Origin: Acidiferrobacteraceae bacterium
GTDB taxonomy: Bacteria; Pseudomonadota; Gammaproteobacteria; Acidiferrobacterales; Acidiferrobacteraceae
Assembly (NCBI GenBank): GCA_027343725.1
Contig: DAHWKH010000085.1
Location: 1-5,643 of the forward strand
Direction of reading: 5' to 3'
Length of the DNA stretch: 5,643 bases
Within the stretch, counting starts at the first letter, position 1. Each line of letters begins with the position of its first letter. This document shows, piece after piece, positions 5,189 through 5,643 of the stretch. Under the pieces are notes generated by a model that ran no database searches, was not told the origin of the DNA, and worked only from the letters and a program-made list of their open reading frames with translations. The position numbers were made by a program, and so were the translations under genes.

Positions 5189-5643
5189 CCGCCGGGCATG
5201 AGCCGGTTCTCCTGGCCGAGGTGCTCGACGCCTTGGCCGTCAGGCCGCAGGGCTGGTATCTGGATGCGACGTTCGGGCGCGGGGGGCACAGCGCGGAAAT
5301 TTTGGCGCGCCTTGCGCCCACGGGGCGACTCCTGCTCATGGATCGGGATGAGCAGGCGATCGAGGCGGCGACGCGGAGTTTCGGGCGGGACCCGCGGGTA
5401 ACGATAGCGAAGGGGCGGTTTTCCATGATGGAACGCTACCAAGAGAACACGGGCTGGCAAGGACGCTTCGATGGCATACTGTTCGATCTCGGGGTGTCGT
5501 CGCCCCAGATCGACGACCCCCGGCGCGGGTTCAGCTTCCGCCGGACGGGTCCTCTCGACATGCGCATGGATCCGCAATCCGGGATGACGGCCGCGCAATG
5601 GCTGGCCGCGGCCCCCGAAAGCGAGATCGCGCGCGTGCTGCGG
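5185..5643 (+). CDS. rsmH: 16S rRNA m4C1402 methyltransferase RsmH (3' truncated)
   Basis: RsmH (MraW) uses S-adenosylmethionine to methylate N4 of C1402 in 16S rRNA, at the ribosomal P site. The first 153 codons, about half of the usual 310 residues, are in the window and the frame is open at its edge. Visible motifs are HEPVLL (5-10), the SAM-binding DATFGRGGHS (27-36), LLMDRDEQAI, FDGILFDLGVSSPQIDD and RGFSFRRTGPLDMRMDP, all close to E. coli RsmH. The start is GTG at 5185, overlapping the mraZ stop. It places HEPVLL at the usual distance from the N-terminus, and no better in-frame start is seen upstream. No clear Shine-Dalgarno precedes it, so translation probably depends on ribosomes finishing mraZ. 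ftsL and ftsI would be expected beyond the edge. Confidence 0.97.
   Translation, partial: MTAGHEPVLLAEVLDALAVRPQGWYLDATFGRGGHSAEILARLAPTGRLLLMDRDEQAIEAATRSFGRDPRVTIAKGRFSMMERYQENTGWQGRFDGILFDLGVSSPQIDDPRRGFSFRRTGPLDMRMDPQSGMTAAQWLAAAPESEIARVLR

Overview
The window is GC-rich bacterial chromosome. It carries six protein genes and one RNA gene, all on the + strand. The order petA-petB-petC (separate Rieske, full-length cytochrome b, cytochrome c1) and the junction rnpB-mraZ-rsmH are both typical of Proteobacteria. The protein sequences look gamma/beta-proteobacterial. Unusual cytochrome bc1 details (cysteine-rich Rieske, PPWY in place of PEWY, one extra residue in the second haem-histidine pair) would fit an acidophilic chemolithotroph of the Acidithiobacillus/Acidiferrobacter kind. 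That assignment is inference and no species is claimed. No mobile element, phage gene, CRISPR array or tRNA is visible.

Region 1 (1-2496) is the ubiquinol:cytochrome c oxidoreductase (complex III) operon. The 3' three quarters of petA is followed by petB after 28 bases, and petB overlaps petC by four bases (ATGA). A strong intrinsic terminator (10-bp stem and T8) closes the operon just after petC. The three proteins form the core bc1 complex, which oxidises quinol and reduces a periplasmic c-type carrier while moving protons.

Region 2 (2497-4239) holds a 138-residue stand-alone ERCC4/XPF-type nuclease domain with an intact active site, then a GTG-started transaldolase of the pentose phosphate pathway. 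A GC-rich 85-base gap with three small tandem hairpins separates them. No terminator lies between the transaldolase gene and rnpB.

Region 3 (4240-4644) is rnpB, the catalytic RNA of RNase P (bacterial type A). A perfect 11-bp P1 helix defines its ends. A TATACT -10 box sits six bases upstream of the predicted first nucleotide.

Region 4 (4645-5643) is the start of the division and cell-wall (dcw) cluster: a strong sigma70-type promoter, three GTGGG repeats at 10-bp spacing (MraZ box) in the leader, mraZ, and then rsmH, which begins on a GTG overlapping the mraZ stop and runs off the window. MraZ binding at the repeats would let it repress its own cluster.

Most of the window is well-known housekeeping content. 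I do not see a wholly new system. The items most worth a second look are the non-canonical Qo-site features of the bc1 complex and the orphan ERCC4 nuclease.
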